From NCBI GenBank assembly GCA_035578175.1, contig JAQMRL010000001.1:59543553-59607552 (forward strand): a stretch of 64,000 nt of DNA, in the 5' to 3' direction. Under the pieces are notes generated by a model. The model had not been told where the DNA came from. It did not search any database and worked only from the letters and a program-made list of their open reading frames with translations. Within the stretch, counting starts at the first letter, position 1. Each line of letters opens with the position of its first letter. Source of the DNA: Catonia carolina. Its lineage: Eukaryota; Arthropoda; Insecta; Hemiptera; Achilidae. The translations under genes and the position numbers were made by a program. This document shows positions 12,181-24,905 of this stretch, one piece after another.

Positions 12181-13374
12181 CTAGGTACCTCTTCTGTAAG
12201 TAAAATTTCCCACCGCCCATTAAATTATATATCATATACGGTAATTTTGCAGCTGATTGTACAGTACTTAATAAAAATTGAGCCAAAAAATTATATAGTT
12301 GTATTTAAATGATTTATTTCTGTATTTCCTGATAGACGTTTTACATCACTGATGTTAGTTCTTAGCGGACGAAGAACTGTTGTATACGTTTATGATAGTA
12401 CTAATTCAGAGAAAAATAAAAATTATATTTCCGACAAAATTTAATTACTAATTTTAAAATCAATTTTACAATTAATTTAACTAAGATGTACTCGTAAATG
12501 AACTAGGTTTTGAGTTTTTTGTTTATTCGCTTCGGTTAAAAACCTTCATTTGAGTATAACTTGTATTATTGTAACGGGATCAATGGCTTTGTATCCGGTG
12601 AATAAAAACTGTATTATTAAACTAATTTATGAATAGGATATGTTGTATTATTTATTTTGTTGTCTATCTGGAATAAGCAGGATGTTTGAGTGAGAATACT
12701 GTGTCATTTACTTACTTTATTATCCTATGAATATAATATAATTTTAATAAATGTGCATAATATCTATGATCTTGAAAGAAGCCTGCAGTAATATAAAAAA
12801 ATGCATGTGAAAATTTATGTATGTAAAGTTTAACAATTTTTTTGTATTGTTCAATAGCTGTTCCCTTTTCATGAAGTAGTGTCAACTAAACCTATATTGT
12901 AAGGTTAACATTGTTTACAATTTCATTTCACATGTGTATGTATTCCACAATTTATTCATTATTCGATTACATTTATATGAATTTATTATAATACCTACAC
13001 GAATATATTTCCGTTGTCTTTCAAACTTTTATCTTGTTAACAATTCCACTTGTAGTTCATGCTGGTTTATTATCAGTGATGATGTTTCTGTTATGGAAGT
13101 TCCTGTTAAAATTAAAGAACGTTGGCTAAATTAACTATTTATATTTGAATTCTCTTAAAAATACTTAATTTTGTTTTTCTAATTAACTAATTTTGTAATA
13201 AATACATACTGTTAAATTGCTAGCCTCAGAGGGGGTTGTAAATATCACAAGGGTTGGCCAAACTACTGTAGTTTTTTAATCAAATGGCAAAAATTTGTCA
13301 ATAATAGGGTTGAAATAATAAATCAAATGATCATAAGTAATTAAAAGTGAGCTTCTCAGTATCTCAAAAGGGTG
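12181..13374. other. No gene seen, A+T-rich DNA
   Basis: Nothing recognisable on either strand. Confidence 0.45.
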
Positions 13375-13530
13375 GATTCATTGTTGTTTAAGTTTGTTTT
13401 GTACAATAAGACTAATACAGCCGGTGAAGGGTAGTAGATAAAAACAAGTGTGAAACAAATTCCATACCTGGCTGGGAATTGGACACCTGGCATAGAAGTC
13501 AGTTGTACCTACTACTACACTAACGGGTAG
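13375..13530 (-). repeat. Possible tRNA-derived SINE
   Basis: On the minus strand a box-A-like GTTAGTGTAGTAGTAGG and a box-B-like GGTGTCCAATTCCC lie about 40 bases apart, followed by CAGCCAGG as in the SINE-1 heads. The body differs from SINE-1 to SINE-3. No clear target duplication is seen. Confidence 0.45.
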
Positions 13531-15904
13531 GTTCATATTGGAAGACAAAATAAAATAAAAAAGGTCAAATGCCAAAACAATGGACAGAAACAACAATCAC
13601 ACAAATAAAATGTAAATAAACATTCCAACCCCACCGTAAATTTCTTTTTTAAATTACGAAACTCCAACATTACAACCTGTTATTAAATTCAGAACAATAA
13701 GAAAGTATATGTCATAAGTGTTTACTGAAAGTTAAAAATCACATACCCTATTCAAAAATGCTTGATTTAAAAATATTAAACAGTCTTCTACACAGATCTG
13801 TACAGCAGATCATGTATGTTACGTCTCTTGAGTTAAAAAACCCGATATTATTGTATAAAAGATTTAGAGCGATCCGAAGCCTTCTTTGATATTGTTCATA
13901 GAAAATATTTTATTTCCTGTTTCACTGGTATGACACCGTAAAATAAATTTAAAAAATAGACAAACTAAATGAGTAAAAACGGAAACCCAATTTCATTTTC
14001 CAATTTTTGACGTATTTTTTAAAAATGAGGATACTGAATCTATAAAGTGAAGGCCTACTCCTGGAAAAAATACAGTGATTTGAAATTCTTTTATCGCGTT
14101 TCTTATACTCGAAACACGAGCTCAACAATTTAACTTTTGTTTTTTACATCTAAAATTCTATAAAATATTAATATTAGTATTATAAAATATTGACTCAGGG
14201 AACTGCTGAAAACTTCCAAAACTGACATAATTTTATCCGAAACAAATAATATTTCCGTAAGACAGCATCACTTAGAAACAACAGCACTATGGAGGTCATA
14301 CATTAATTAAGCACTCATTGCATTGGTGCAGTAATTCTTCAAAAAAAAAGTAAATCGTTATATCCTATTTCCTTCGTTATTCGAAAATTTGGAAATAATA
14401 ACTTTGGGTGATATAAAATCTACTTCATTTCAAAAATTCCTTGCTTCATTTCAAAAAACAAACGTTGACCGGATTCAAACTAGAGCGAGCTGAAATCAAA
14501 TTGGGCATAAATCTCTTATTCTTTTAAATATATAGACATATATGATTTTAAAACTCACAATTACTGATATTATAAGAAATAACTTTTGTTTCCAAGAGAA
14601 ATTGTGAACATTTTCATAGGATATTAATTTTAGCAACTTAATTCTTTTCAGATGTAGTACTTAAGTTTCTAAAAAAATATATGTTCAAAAATTCTTCTCA
14701 CAATGTTACGGAGGCTTTACGCTACTGGCACTTACAGTTTGAGTTTTAATAATAATCTAAAATTTTATATTTAAAAAATTTTATGAATTTATTTAGGAAG
14801 ACAAAGTATGTTACATAATTGTTTCGTATAGGCTACAGAAAAGCTCGGGTTACAATGTAAATAAAAAAATGTCCTACGAAACTTGTCAGCCTACATTTTA
14901 TTTACAGTATACGTTGAGAATAATAATAATTATAATTACTTAAATATTCAGGCGAGTAGTTAATTTATTTTGAAACGTGATGTGGTTAAATATCTTGTCC
15001 TGACCACACCGTAATTTTTTTCTTTGAATTACTAATCAGCACCCCAGTAGGTAAACTTTCGTGTAGACTTATTACTAAACCCACCCACTTTGATTGATTT
15101 CATGTAAAATCGTATGCAGTACACCATGGGTTTTAAAATAGAATTTATGATAAATACTAAACCTAAAAAATATAACCTAACAATACTCCTAAAACTTTTT
15201 CCCCGCGCACAGGCTCGTTCTATCTGAGAATTAGTTAATATGTTAACAAAATGTATTTTGTATTTTAATAAATAATTATTAAATAAAACTAATGTAAATT
15301 TTTATAAAGTACAAACTCATAAAAGCTAGAAATTCAGACCGCTACCATGTAACAACTTTTAATAATTTATTTTGTAATATATTTCTACATTTGAAAATCT
15401 GTCAAAAAGCAAAATGCTTAAAGAAAACAATACTATTTGGTTTATCCTAAAAGGCAAATTAAACTATTTCTGAACTCACATAATTAATGGAATTGTTTTG
15501 TTTAAAATATCAGTTCTTGTGTTTCAACGTAGAAATATTTATATTGAGTGTTTTGAAAAAAAATATAATTTACGAATTAAAATTTTCTATCATTTACATT
15601 TTTGTTAAAATTTTAACCAATCATTTAAGATTCTCTGAGAGGTTATGGAAATATGTCGAGAATTAACTGGAATTCCGGTTTTGAATATATAGATTTTCTT
15701 CTGTATTTTGGTATCAAATGATACTTCTAATTTAAAACGATGCGTTTGCATGAGGAATGTAAATGTTAAGGTTCTTCGACTCGTCATAACATAAAACTAG
15801 AAAAAAGAATGAAGAGCCAAAAAATCGTCGACCTTGTTTAATAAACTCCAGTTAGAAAATAAAAGTATTTGTAGAGTTTAATCTCATGTTAATTTTAATC
15901 AATA
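13531..15904. other. No gene seen, A+T-rich DNA
   Basis: No recognisable gene, SINE head or LINE block in this 2.4-kb stretch. Confidence 0.45.
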
Positions 15905-16290
15905 GGTAGTCAGGAGTCTTCTTCTGCCTTTTAAGGATTAGGCATCTCTGCCTGTTCCGAACCTCTCAAATCTGCCCATCTCTTTCTCGGGCGAACTCGT
16001 TCTCTCTTTCCCTCCGCTTTATAGCCTAGTGTTTGCTTAGCTATCCTATCCTCTCTCATTCTGTTCACATGCTCCAACCACTAACTTCTATTCTGAGATA
16101 CCTAGTCGTTTATAGAGATGTTGGTTCTTCCTTATCTCGGTATTCCTGTATCGATCTTCTCTACTACACCCATAAGTATGTCGACTACTACACCATAAGT
16201 AATAAGAAATTTCATTTCAGATGCTTACAATATACTCTCCTCTTGCTTTGATAGCACCCAAGTTTCACTGCCAGAGAGTAGGGAAGACAG
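15905..16290 (-). pseudogene. LINE-A 3' end (copy 1)
   Basis: The minus strand gives ETWVLSKQ near 16270, then the H-x-x-RM block (GWSMTE with stops near 16065), then KRWADLRGSEQAEMPNP in changing frames near 15950. It ends in a short TTC-rich stretch at 15919-15929. The terminal sequence matches the LINE-A copies at 36.9 kb and 41.9 kb. It is broken by many stops. Confidence 0.65.
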
Positions 16291-18711
16291 AAGTAAAATA
16301 AATAAATTAATAAATATGAGGAGTTACCCTCAGACGACTCTTAATATTCTTTCTTGTAGATATTGTGTAAAAGGAAAACTCATTATAGTGTTTATTTCTA
16401 CCCTAAAAGGGGGTTTTCAAGTCAGCAACATCACAATCTGTTAACATTAAATTGAACAAATAGTAATTACAATAAATGTCCATTTACATGTTTATGGTTT
16501 CATCCGTTGATGAAAATACTACTGTTCTACTATTGGAAGGAGACAAATTCTTAAACCATAACAATATTCGTTAAAAATCTACCACTGAAATCTAATATAC
16601 TGAGTCTTTTAATTCTTGTTAAACCATTATCGGTATTGTTGAGCAGTTTTAGAGCCAGGAATTCGATTGTTGGGTGCAATCTACTCTCTAAAAAATTGAG
16701 GTTGACTCTTTCTGCATATTTAGAACTGAATTTTGATATTACTTGTTTGAGAGTGTTGATATTAATTAAGATCAGTATAGATATAGATGTATTTGAATTA
16801 CCATGGAATTTTAAAGGTTTGCCGCAAAAACGTTCGAATTGTTAAATTATACTTATTTGAAGTACTGGATATTCACCATTTAACCCCGTATGTCGGTCAA
16901 GGTTTTAATAGTAATGTATATAAAATAATTTTTACACTAAAGTAAAATTTATAATGTAGCAAACAATGACAATTATTGATTTAAGTTACTATTACAAAAA
17001 ATGCGAGTGCACAAAATACAACAGTATTAACATCTAGTTTTATTACTAATTTTCAAAATGTTTCCTCAACGGTGTGCAAAATTATTTAAATGTTTAACTT
17101 GTAAAAATAAATATGAGAATTTGATCTATGTGTGACAGGTATAGGAGTATATTTGCCGGTAGGTTTTAGCGGCCTTTACATTTTAATTACTATACACTTT
17201 TAGTGTTCTAAAAATAAAAAAGAATAACCTTGATTATTTAAAATGGAATAGCAGTAACCTACCAAAAATAGATTATGCAAATAATTTAATATTGGCATCT
17301 TTAACTTATGTGCGTACCAGTTCTGATCTAATTATAATAAATAAGGCTAGCTAATCCTAGGTTGATCCTACATACAAGGATTTGTACAACACACAGTGAT
17401 TCTGACCACACACAACTGAGAGACGCTACAGGTGGGCTTTTTACAGATCTTTATGCAAATAGTTTTCCGTTAAATCGAATACCTTGGATGTAATAATCTT
17501 GTTATTCTTTTATAGATTTTATTTTGTTATCAGGAATTGTTTTATTTTAAATAACCACCCAAGTTAAACAATGTATAATTCTGATATTTTGTCGTGAGCA
17601 TGTAAGTAACAGATAGGATTCTCATTTTTATCTTCAGACTAAGTCATTCACCCAACAATATTACTCAGTTATTCCCAGCTGACTTACTGCTTTGGCCCGA
17701 AGACTTAAGTTTATTTTTAATCTAATTAAAATTTTTATAAAAGTATCAAGAGCTTTTACTTCGTCGTCATCAGGATGAGCGAAAACTAATCCAGCTATAA
17801 TTTTTTTTTTATTTAGCGTCACATTAATCTTTTTGTTATCAGTGATAACGAAGGATATTAGACCTAAACAGGAAATTTTAAGTTTGAACGGCATGCAAAT
17901 TTGGAAAATGTCAGGAATTTACTATAAAAATATTATTCAGAAGGCATATTGGCTTCGAACAGCGTTTCGTAGAAATCTTCTTCGTTGCTTATCATCTTAT
18001 GAAATTATCAGTCATGTAAAGGATAAGCTGTTCCAGATATTAATTATTTAAACAAAACGATAGTTTTAAAAACAATATAATGAATTTCTGGAAAAATATG
18101 TAAAACTTCAATAAATTGGCAGGGCTTAGTTAAGAATATACAAAATCAGGCAGTAGGGCAAAGACCATTTCTTAATCCAGGAAAATTTTTTCCTTACGGC
18201 TACTTTACAAGCTTTGTCTTAAACTGCTTTAGTGAAAAACTCACAACTGTTACACGTAAAACTAGAGTGAGTATGATGGTAGGAGAAAAAATGAACGGCA
18301 TGAGTGACGTGTAGCCTATGGAGAGTAGCTACCATCCATTAACAGATCTCTGAACACATTACTGTTCATTTTATCTAAACAAAACATAATTGGTATGGCA
18401 AAGAGAGTGAAAAAGTAAAGGAAGTCAAAAATCCAACGATTTTTAATCTCTGTATTGTTTATTAAAGAAATAAAATAAAAAATAAAAAAAATTCGAAGAA
18501 TGTGACTCTAAATTCTGATTGCAGTATCTATAAGCCTAAGGAATATCCAAAAAATTCAAATGATAGTAAATTTTGATGTTAGTGTATTCAATTAGTTCAA
18601 TTAGTTTCAATTGTTAGTGTTACAAATACAATATATTCAGCACTGAAATTAAAAATTTCTTTTTTTAATGGCTTTAAGTTGAGATTTTCAAAAATAAATT
18701 TGTTGCTTGCA
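16291..18711. other. No gene seen, A+T-rich DNA
   Basis: Short frames, for example minus strand 17661-17894, have no recognisable family signature. Confidence 0.45.
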
Positions 18712-18797
18712 CCAAAATATGTTCAATATGTGTCTGATCGATCAGTCAGAATTTCCAAAATATGTTCAATATGTGTCTGATCGATCAGTCAGAATTT
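18712..18797. repeat. Perfect tandem duplication, 2 x 43 bp
   Basis: Units at 18712-18754 and 18755-18797 are identical. Each carries the 10-bp palindrome TGATCGATCA. Identity indicates a recent duplication or an assembly artefact. Confidence 0.95.
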
Positions 18798-20379
18798 CAA
18801 AGTTGGAATTTGCAGAAAATCCAAAATCAAAAATTGTATCCCGTATATCCAAATGGGTTTTACAATTTATTTATTTTGTTTGATTTTGACTGATGAGTTT
18901 TAATTTTCAGAAGTCAATGCATTTTACGAAAATTTAGATCTAGTTATTTTCGTTTGTTAGATATATGCTGCATACATGTAAGGCGACGAAATAGGCCTAA
19001 GTGTAAGCGCACATGTCTAACAGTGTCACAATGTGGAATGATCTTATTGTACAGCTTTACTGCCGGATAATCTAATCGCCTTTCTTAAACTGAAAGTAAG
19101 AGTATAGATTTCGTTTCATTAATTTTTGTAATCTACTAATAAGTGTCTAACTAGGGAAAAAATGAAGGAAAATATTTAATTCTATAATAATCATTAATGT
19201 ATTTAATTTTGAAACATATTTATAATTAAATATAAATTATAATACTAATAATCATCATTAAAACTTATTATAAGCCTATCGCATACTTGGACTATAAAAA
19301 TTAAGTAATTGACGAGGAAAATATAAGTAATAAGTAAGTAGGCCTTTAGAAGTCCCACACTCACCAAAATTTATAAAAAAATAAATGAAATCCGGTTTGT
19401 ACTCTAATAGAAATTAATTACACAATATAAATTAAAAACATTAAACAACTTTTTGTCTACTAATTACTAATAGGAAGTACACCTACAATACACTACACTT
19501 TACTTTTCACGCCACTATACAAAAACGTTAATTGCAAATGAAATAAATGCGGTTTAAATTAACTGGTTAAGTTTTTTGTTCAAAAATAAGAAAAATATTA
19601 TTTTTCTCTAAAAGAAACTCGGGGGATATCTCAGGTTTTGTTAATTTATTTATTTTGCTAAAATCACCGTACTTGCGGGATTATTAAAGTATTTAATATT
19701 ACCTACTGTTCTCTTTCTTGACAATTAATTTATTGTAAATTAAATTAAAAACTTTCTCTTATAACTTATGTAATAGTTCTTCCTGTAACTTTATACTGAC
19801 CTTTTTATATCATCCAGTTTCTACTATGAGTGTACTTCCCAACAGCGTATGTACAATCATCGAATAAATTTGGTCATATTCATTTAGAGCTATACTGATC
19901 TATAGGAATAAATTGTTTTATATCAGGAAAAAAATCTAAATTTTTTCTGTTTCTTGGATTTTTATTCTCTTACGTTAGTTTTTAATTCGTTTTTAGTTAT
20001 GAGAAAATTATTTTTAATAAAAGAACTATCATTAGGCCTTATAGCCTGTTCCAACTTCTTCCATTTCTTAAAGAAGTTGGGATGTTAACTCTTTCGAGAT
20101 CACCCGATATTACTCTTCGCTTTTAAGTAAACATCAGTCTGCTCGGGTGTTCGATCATCTGGTATCTTTAACAAATACTATACCACTCTTACTTGGATTT
20201 ATAAATAGTAAATATCAACCCTGACAAATAAGTTCGTACGTAATATATTTACTTCTTTTGTTGTTCCGCAGTTGATATCCCCCTGAAGATCTTAGTCTCG
20301 TTTTGGGAGCCTGTATCCTTGATACCTATTGAGCAGTTAAGATTCAACACGCTGTACTATACAATTAAAACTGGTAGAA
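18798..20379. other. No gene seen, A+T-rich DNA
   Basis: No recognisable gene or repeat. Confidence 0.45.
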
Positions 20380-20650
20380 TTAAGATATCATATTACTGTA
20401 AACCGGTCACCTTCTGTACTATACTGACCAGCGTTTTTTTAAGTGTTTACAAGTCTTTGAAATTTTCCTAATTTAATGTCTGCATCTCCTAATTTCACAT
20501 AAGAGATATCATATCCCAATAATTTAAACAAATTTACCCGTTGTAAGGTTTTGTTATTTAAAATTGCTTTGCTTCTAAGATCATTAACTCTCATATTCAT
20601 CACTTTAGTTTTCTCTTTAAAAATCACTCTGCAAAAATGGTTTGTTTGAT
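20380..20650 (-). pseudogene. LINE reverse transcriptase fragment (KTKVM / LGYDISY type)
   Basis: The minus strand has a 62-codon open frame containing FKEKTKVMNM, then SKAILNNKTLQRVNLFKLLG, then YDISY and KLGKFQRL. This order (TKVM, x-LNN-x-x-L-x-VN-F-LGYDISY, KL-KFQ) is typical of the segment between the YADD box and the C-terminal region in a widespread arthropod LINE group. No YADD box remains. Confidence 0.7.
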
Positions 20651-21777
20651 TGTAACGTTGTTATTCTAAATCAATTTAAAAAAAACCTGCAAGATATATT
20701 GTTGTCTATGAGCAACTAAACACTTTAGGTTCATATTAATTAGGTTATTTGATTGATGCTTTACAGAATCCTGACTGAATCAAGTGTAATTGCTGGTACA
20801 CGTGAATCGTGGGTAGTTTTAAAGCAAAAAAAAATCCACCATTTATTAAGTCGCGTGCATCTTCAGTTCCTCATTATTGAAACATGTACTAAATTAAAAA
20901 TGTTTTGAAAAACTATTTTAAAAATATTTATATCGACGTTGTGACGGACCTCTTCCAAAATAAAATAATTGTTATTTTTGAATTTATATTGCCGGAACCC
21001 TCAGTTAGGAAATAATTATTGAGGAAAATATTCTAAAAAGTCAAAAATTGTTACTAATTCTCTTAATTTATTTTTATTTTTGTAAAGTGACCTAATTTAG
21101 TATTAGTAATTAGTAATTTTGTACGAGATAAATATGTTGTGCACAAATGTGTTGGTAAATCCAGATGGATTAAGTGTTGTGGTACTTCCATCTATAAAAA
21201 AGGTAGAAGTAATTACTCAAAAACCTCCCTTTTCCCTGTCGTGCTTTGAGCAAATAACTAATTATTTCTCTAGCTTTAGCCACAAGGTATTTGTTGGAAA
21301 TTTTCTGCGCTTAAAAATTTAATACTTAATTTATAACCAACTTTTCCTTATGATTTTTTTCACGTACATAATTTACGACTTTGTAATTATAGAAAATTAT
21401 CATAAATTACCACAAAAACCCGTTCCGTTTCGTAGTTTCAACAGGTCAATCAACAGATTTCATGACTTGAACAATCCAAAAATTTATTTGTCAAAAGATA
21501 TACCCGTAGCAAGACTATTTAGGTGTAATGGAAAAGTTAAACTATCTTAAGAAATCTCACTTTTTGGGTGTTCGTCTTAACAACTGCGAAAATTATTAGT
21601 GATTATTTTAACATGCAACGTCTGTAGATTCCTACCAGCTCCCAGCCGCTGATCTCTAGAACCTGGCTTTTAGGTTTAGCCATTCAAAGTTTCCAATCGA
21701 GTCATTTAAACCGCCAAATTTTATGGCTTTGAATCAAGTTTTTTTTCTTTATTCTTAGATTTACGAGTAAACCCGTA
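20651..21777. other. No gene seen
   Basis: No recognisable gene or repeat. Two short forward frames at 21119-21322 and 21350-21550 show no family signature. Confidence 0.4.
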
Positions 21778-21990
21778 ACTTTTATACGGGTTCGAATACT
21801 AAACAGTGGTTACCGGTGTATTTTGATGGTTGGGGTTCAATTAACCATACTTTCTCAGGGATTGTCAACCTGAGTTGTACAAGACTACACTTCATTTAAA
21901 CTTCATACAAACTTATGAATTATGATATCCTCATCTCATGGGGTTGATTATTGTTCCAATTTGAACAGATTGTAACGTACACACATTAGG
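21778..21990 (+). repeat. SINE-3 body fragment
   Basis: It starts ACTTTTATACGGGTTCGAAT, then a GTGGTTACCGGTGTA block, TTTGATGGTTGGGGTTCAAT, and ends AACGTACACACATTAGG. The same order is seen in the copies at 23.6 kb and 28.2 kb. The tRNA-like head is missing. Confidence 0.8.
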
Positions 21991-22254
21991 GGTTTATTTT
22001 GGCTTTAACTTTATTTTCATTTACAACTAAACAATTTTTTAAACCACAACTAGTAAATGAGATGGAATGAATGGAGAATGGAAGGAGTGTGACGTGAATG
22101 TAAATCGATCCAGTGACCGATTTCGGCGTAAAATTTTACAAGGAATCTGGTGCCAATATTTTTAATGATAATGTTTTATAATCTATGATGGATGATTTTT
22201 TTTATGAAATGATTTTCTTTTTTCGATTTTTTTATGAAATAAAACAGACATGAC

Positions 22255-22640
22255 AAGTTAAATTGAAATGATTTTTCATGGTGGTTGGAGAAGATCGCTA
22301 TTCCACCTTCGTTTCAGTCGTCTGTTAACAGGGAGATCGTTAGTTGAAAGAGATTGGACATATGGATTTACGTGGTCAATTGTCTTTGTGTGTAATGAGT
22401 TGTATGTTGCGTTTACACTGGCCCGAACCGCTGGTATTTCCAGGTCTTCATGAAGGGTATGGTTACGTAAAAAGGTGCGTTTGTTATTGCTCTAAGTGCT
22501 TTTGACTGGTGTCTTTGAAGAATATTCAGTGTTGTATAGTGACAGGCTCCAAACATTGGTCCCAATATAGCCAAATTGGCCGTAGGCTACTAGTGATTTA
22601 TAGAGAATGACTTTTAAGTGTAGAGGGTTAGAGGGTTTAA
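22255..22640 (-). pseudogene. Jockey-like LINE C-terminus
   Basis: On the minus strand the translation gives LHEDLEIPAVRASVNATYNS, then PYVQSLSTNDLPVNRRLKRR and W-NSDLL. This is the terminal part of a Jockey protein: H-x-DL-x-IP-V and RRLKR-W-x-DLL. The upstream YK-x-x-x-x-YG-x-x-x-x-G block near 22600 is decayed. Confidence 0.8.
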
Positions 22641-23039
22641 AAATTTTAAGTGTAAATTAGAGTTAAAAAAAAATTAGATTTATCCTTAATCTGTTCTTAA
22701 TAGAACAATAAAAATAGATTTATTACACAGATGATTATCATGAAAAGAACTACTGCTCACAGGTAGATTACTACCATCAACATAATTTACATAATAATAA
22801 TGATTGTATTGTTATTAATAATTTGCTCTATGTATTAATATAATGGTACTAAATTTAGAAAAAAACCAAAAGTTTTGATATAAATTGCGAAACAAATAAG
22901 TCTATCGAGTGCCTCCATTTTAGCCTCGTACTGAACCCTTGATGTTCAATAAATTATTACTAAATAATTTTTGTAATATTCATCCTATTTGTCGTATTTT
23001 ACACTAAAATTTCAAATTTCTTCAATGACTGCTGAGATA

Positions 23040-23400
23040 AAGTCTTTGTGAATATGGTAATTTTTCATGTACCAGGGCGCAGTTGTTAGAGCTCGGAGGA
23101 CCTTTGACTGAAAACTGTAAATAATTAGGACATTTGAGTTATTGGATGAGCCCCACAACTGAATACTGTAGGTCCAGAAGTGTTTGGAAATGGTTTTGTA
23201 AATTAGAAGTTTGTTTTGAAGCGATACCTAATTTTTATGTCGGTCAAGTAGCTAGACAAATTATTTGAAAATAATTGTCGAGTCAGATATTTTAATTTAT
23301 GCTGAATGTGTGATTTTCAATTTAGATATCTGTTTAAGTGTAATCCAAGATTTTAGCTGTGTCTAAAAGTGGAATTTGTTATAAACCATTGTAAACATTT
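23040..23400 (-). pseudogene. Jockey-like LINE reverse transcriptase tail
   Basis: The minus strand reads FWTYSIQLWGSSNNSNVLII, then FQSKVLRALTTAPWYM, matching P-WTYGIQLWG, SN-x-x-x-x-Q-FQSK-LR and APWY. The C-terminal HEDL-IP region is not readable here, so this and the fragment at 22255-22640 are probably separate copies. Confidence 0.75.
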
Positions 23401-23559
23401 TTCTTATTGAATATGACACCAAAAGAAATTAAAATCTACCAATAAAATAAAATAAAAAATAGTAAAAATCACGGTAATTAGAAGAGATCTCTTCTATTTA
23501 CTGTGGTTAAAATTTTTAAAAATAGTAAGGTTGTAGAAAATTTAATTTAGTTTCAAGAA

Positions 23560-23886
23560 AATCCACGGGGTAATAGAGTTAAAGTCGTCGCCAAAATCAG
23601 CTGTTTAACAGCTGATTTTCGTAAACGACGGTTCCTGGTTCAAATCCTAGTAAAGGTAGTTACTTTTATATGGATTTGAGTGCTAGACAGTGGTTACCGG
23701 TGCACTTTGATGGTTGGGGTTCAATTACCCGTACTCTCTCAGGAATGGTCGACCTGAGTCAGTACAAGACTACACCTCATTCACACATCATACACATTAT
23801 CCTCATCTCATTGGGTCATAGGGTTGCTTATTGTTCTGAATTGAACAGATTGCAACGTACACACATTAGGGATTACAAGAAAAAAG
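23560..23886 (+). repeat. SINE-3, near full length
   Basis: A tRNA-like head (GTCGTCGCC, an inverted CAGCTG/TTTAACAGCTG arm, box-B-like GGTTCAAATCC) is followed by the SINE-3 body ending ACACACATTAGG. TTCAAGAA at 23552-23559 and 23887-23894 is a plausible 8-bp target duplication. Confidence 0.85.
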
Positions 23887-24763
23887 TTCAAGAAGGATGT
23901 TTTCTAAGTAAAACTAACCTTTATTCGCGTAATAATTCATAATATAATATAATTATGAAATTTTACTGTGTATATTATATAAACTACCCTAATTGTTCCT
24001 GTAACAACCAACCCAGAATAGAAATATTAATTAGATAATAGAAACGGTACTCGTTTTATAGTATTAACGACTATAACTGTTACTTAATAGAAACGCGTTT
24101 AAATAATATTTCAATAAGAAATCAAATGCTTTAAATAATTTATTGTTACTTAATAGACTGAATTGTGCGTATTGTACTAGTTTTATTTCAATTGAAATTA
24201 AGTTGGCTAACAATTCTTCAAGGTTATGATAATATAATGCAATATCTATAAAAAAGAAATTTATAATAATGTGGGCTCAAAGTAACAAGGTTAATCTATT
24301 GAATACTTGTACAATATTGAAACATGTATTTAATACTTTATCTAAATGTACTTGTAACTTCATTTTATATAATTGAAATCAAATATAACTTAGTTATAAC
24401 TATTTGATTACAGTCTGATTATGAAAAGGGTTTCTAAAGTTGTTGAAACAGAATATTTTTTTAACGATTAATGTAGAAACGGTTCAGAAATTGTGAAACC
24501 CATTCAAAGTAACAAAAATCCTTTTGTAAGTAAAATGTCAAATGCACCAGATTAGTGAATTAGAATAAGATAAAATAGAGATATATTTTATCATTTACTA
24601 CATAGTTATATATAAATTTTGTAAACATTCATCCTAGGGAGACTTAATACTGTTTCCACTTAAGTCATTCATGTCATCTTTTCATACATCATTGAACTAG
24701 GTAATGTGCTAAGATTTTGTAGGTTGATCTTGATTTATCACTTATGTAACTATTCAGAGAGTT

Positions 24764-24905
24764 TTTTACTTTCTCTTGCCTATATGAATACAAAGGAAGG
24801 AAAATATTGCTTTCATGTCAATTTTTCGAAATCAAGTTTTACTGGATATACACGTTTTCAGAACCCCCTGAACCCCAAAAACATGTTTTTAGCAATTGGT
24901 CTGTT
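24764..24905 (+). repeat. Repeat R6 fragment
   Basis: The sequence runs from CTTTCTCTTGCC through TTTCATGTCAATTTTT, TACACGTTTTCAG and CATGTTTTTAGCAATTGGTC. It matches the minus-strand copy at 44985-45245 over its whole length with scattered changes. Both copies translate to a CFHVNF...FLAI pattern, but no full protein is present. The family is unclassified. Confidence 0.7.

Noticed and set aside
17661..17894. 77-codon minus frame
   Set aside because: No recognised domain and no context supporting a gene.
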